From contig QIEW01000208.1 in assembly GCA_003230535.1 (NCBI GenBank), positions 1 through 6,917 on the forward strand: a stretch of 6,917 nt of DNA. The letters run 5' to 3'. Numbering within the stretch: position 1 is the first letter of the stretch; the number at the start of each line of letters is the position of its first letter. The notes beneath the pieces are model-generated. The model did not search any database, had not been told where the DNA came from, and saw only the letters and a program-made list of their open reading frames with translations. The translations under genes and the position numbers were made by a program. Positions 6,361 to 6,917 of the stretch are shown in pieces. The stretch comes from a bacterium. Its GTDB lineage: Bacteria > SZUA-182 > SZUA-191.

Positions 6361-6518
6361 CAATGCAGTTCACTTAAGGACATATGATCTTTGTCATTCC
6401 TGGCTTGACCAGGAATCCAGACCGGTTAAAACCTATGGATTCCCGCTTTCGCCCGCTTTCGCGGGAATGACACTAAATGATTATTTCTAACGTTTCTAGG
6501 CTTAAGTGAACCGTATTG
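6361..6518. mobile_element. 158-bp MITE with 18-bp terminal inverted repeats and 10-bp target duplication
   Basis: The ends are CAATGCAGTTCACTTAAG (6361-6378) and, in reverse complement, CAATACGGTTCACTTAAG (6518-6501), matching at 16 of 18. GGCTTAGGCT occurs at 6351-6360 and again at 6519-6528, but only once (6108-6117) in the uninterrupted hom copy, so the insertion and its 10-bp target duplication are directly demonstrated. No ORF is present. The interior is a nested palindrome: TGTCATTCC 6392-6400 with GGAATGACA 6464-6472, and GGAATCCA 6412-6419 with TGGATTCC 6436-6443, plus a 10-bp tandem repeat CCCGCTTTCG at 6442-6461. The CAATxCxGTTCACTTAAG ends and about 10-bp duplication remind me of IS4-group elements, which would then supply transposase in trans. 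Confidence 0.85.
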
Positions 6519-6600
6519 GGCTTAGGCTGGACAACAATTCTACTACCCCGCAGCCTACAGTGCCCAATCCAAACAAACCGATATTTAATTTTCCAGACAT
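6502..6600 (-). pseudogene. Truncated 5' copy of hom ending inside the MITE
   Basis: ATG at 6600-6598 opens the first 27 codons of hom unchanged, including the whole GLFGLGTVGCG nucleotide-binding motif. It then runs into the MITE terminal repeat and stops at TAA 6504-6502 after 32 residues (last residues SPIRFT). It cannot be an enzyme. Its ribosome binding region (GGCAGGATT before ATG) is closer to consensus than that of the intact gene, so a short peptide could still be made if the region is transcribed. Confidence 0.8.
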
Positions 6601-6626
6601 AATCCTGCCGGTAGAGGGAACCTAAT

Positions 6627-6750
6627 AATGATAAACTCGCAAAAAGTCAGAAAACACACATTCTTGTCATTCCCGTGCAAACGGGAATCCAGTATTTTCA
6701 GATAGTTAAAATCAGGATGGGTAATAACGACTTTTTACGAGACCATCAAT
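6627..6750. repeat. MITE-like inverted-repeat element, about 124 bp
   Basis: CTCGCAAAAAGTC at 6636-6648 pairs with GACTTTTTACGAG at 6729-6741 (12 of 13), and the match extends outwards to 6627 and 6750 (17 of 22). The interior contains a perfect 8-bp hairpin, ATTCCCGT 6669-6676 with ACGGGAAT 6681-6688, preceded by TTGTC. This GTCATTCC motif is also found inside the MITE at 6361-6518. No target duplication was found and no coding frame is present. Confidence 0.55.
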
Positions 6751-6867
6751 AATAAGGTATATATTGATTTGGGATGATTACATGTTTCTAAAAATATAAG
6801 ACAATCCAAGCGATTATCAGATCGTGTTCTAGTACGCTGTCCATTTTAAATTGATGGATAGAGAGTT
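6751..6867. other. AT-rich sequence without recognisable feature
   Basis: Apart from a short TCCAT/ATGGA inverted pair near 6840-6858, I see no gene, RNA or repeat here. Together with the preceding repeats it makes a gene-free stretch from 6190 to the window end. Confidence 0.4.
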
Positions 6868-6890
6868 CCTTCTCCCCTTGGGGGAGAAGG
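6868..6890. repeat. 10-bp perfect hairpin, dispersed-repeat type
   Basis: CCTTCTCCCC (6868-6877) is the exact inverted copy of GGGGAGAAGG (6881-6890) around TTG. It is followed by TTAGGATGAGGGGG. From memory, this CTCCCC/GGGGAG-TTAGGATGAGG block is a frequent intergenic repeat in many bacteria. It could act as a transcript end or as a repeat only; no T-run follows directly. Confidence 0.55.
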
Positions 6891-6917
6891 TTAGGATGAG
6901 GGGGCTTTTGATAAATA

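Larger units (their letters stand above)
6344..6627. repeat. 116-bp duplicated segment, second copy, split by a MITE
   Basis: The copy consists of 6344-6360 and 6529-6627. The break is an insertion at 6361-6518 together with a 10-bp target duplication. It lies in direct orientation relative to 6101-6216. Its right edge (6627) coincides with the start of another inverted-repeat element, and its left edge abuts the core of copy B with two shared bases (AA). Confidence 0.9.

Noticed and set aside
6190-6917. CRISPR array
   Set aside because: The repeats here are different palindromic elements with irregular spacing and at most two copies each. There is no regular repeat-spacer pattern and no cas gene.

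Overview
The window suggests a Gram-negative, probably anaerobic and uncultivated bacterium of the Desulfobacterota / Planctomycetota / Nitrospirota kind. The grounds are a secreted parallel beta-helix protein, a membrane FMN/polyferredoxin protein, a transposase remnant that looks like ISAzo13, and many short palindromic dispersed repeats. This placement rests on gene style only and is low confidence.

Layout: (1) 1-561 holds a 12-bp inverted repeat, a 48-residue single-pass membrane protein (117-263, +) and a hairpin-rich non-coding stretch ending in a C6/G6 palindrome. (2) 562-2397 (-) encodes an exported right-handed beta-helix protein with ten rungs of 26-27 residues. (3) 2398-3040 is non-coding. 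It carries a 66-bp direct duplication around a partial MITE-like repeat, then a possible promoter. (4) 3041-4375 (+) encodes an FMN-binding, NosR/NapH-like membrane polyferredoxin. (5) 4494-4715 (+) is a small cysteine-rich ORF. (6) 4748-4864 (-) is the C-terminal scrap of a transposase. (7) 4906-6189 (-) is homoserine dehydrogenase with an ACT domain. (8) 6190-6917 is a pile-up of repeats, including a 116-bp duplication of the 5' end of hom that was itself interrupted by a 158-bp MITE with a perfect 10-bp target duplication.

The genes do not form an obvious joint pathway. The beta-helix protein is an envelope or secreted protein, the polyferredoxin moves electrons at the membrane, and hom makes homoserine for threonine/methionine. 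The main interest is genome dynamics. Two copies of one repeat family each keep only one terminus, opposite ends in the two copies, and each lies between long direct duplications (66 and 116 bp). No complete new defence or metabolic system is visible.
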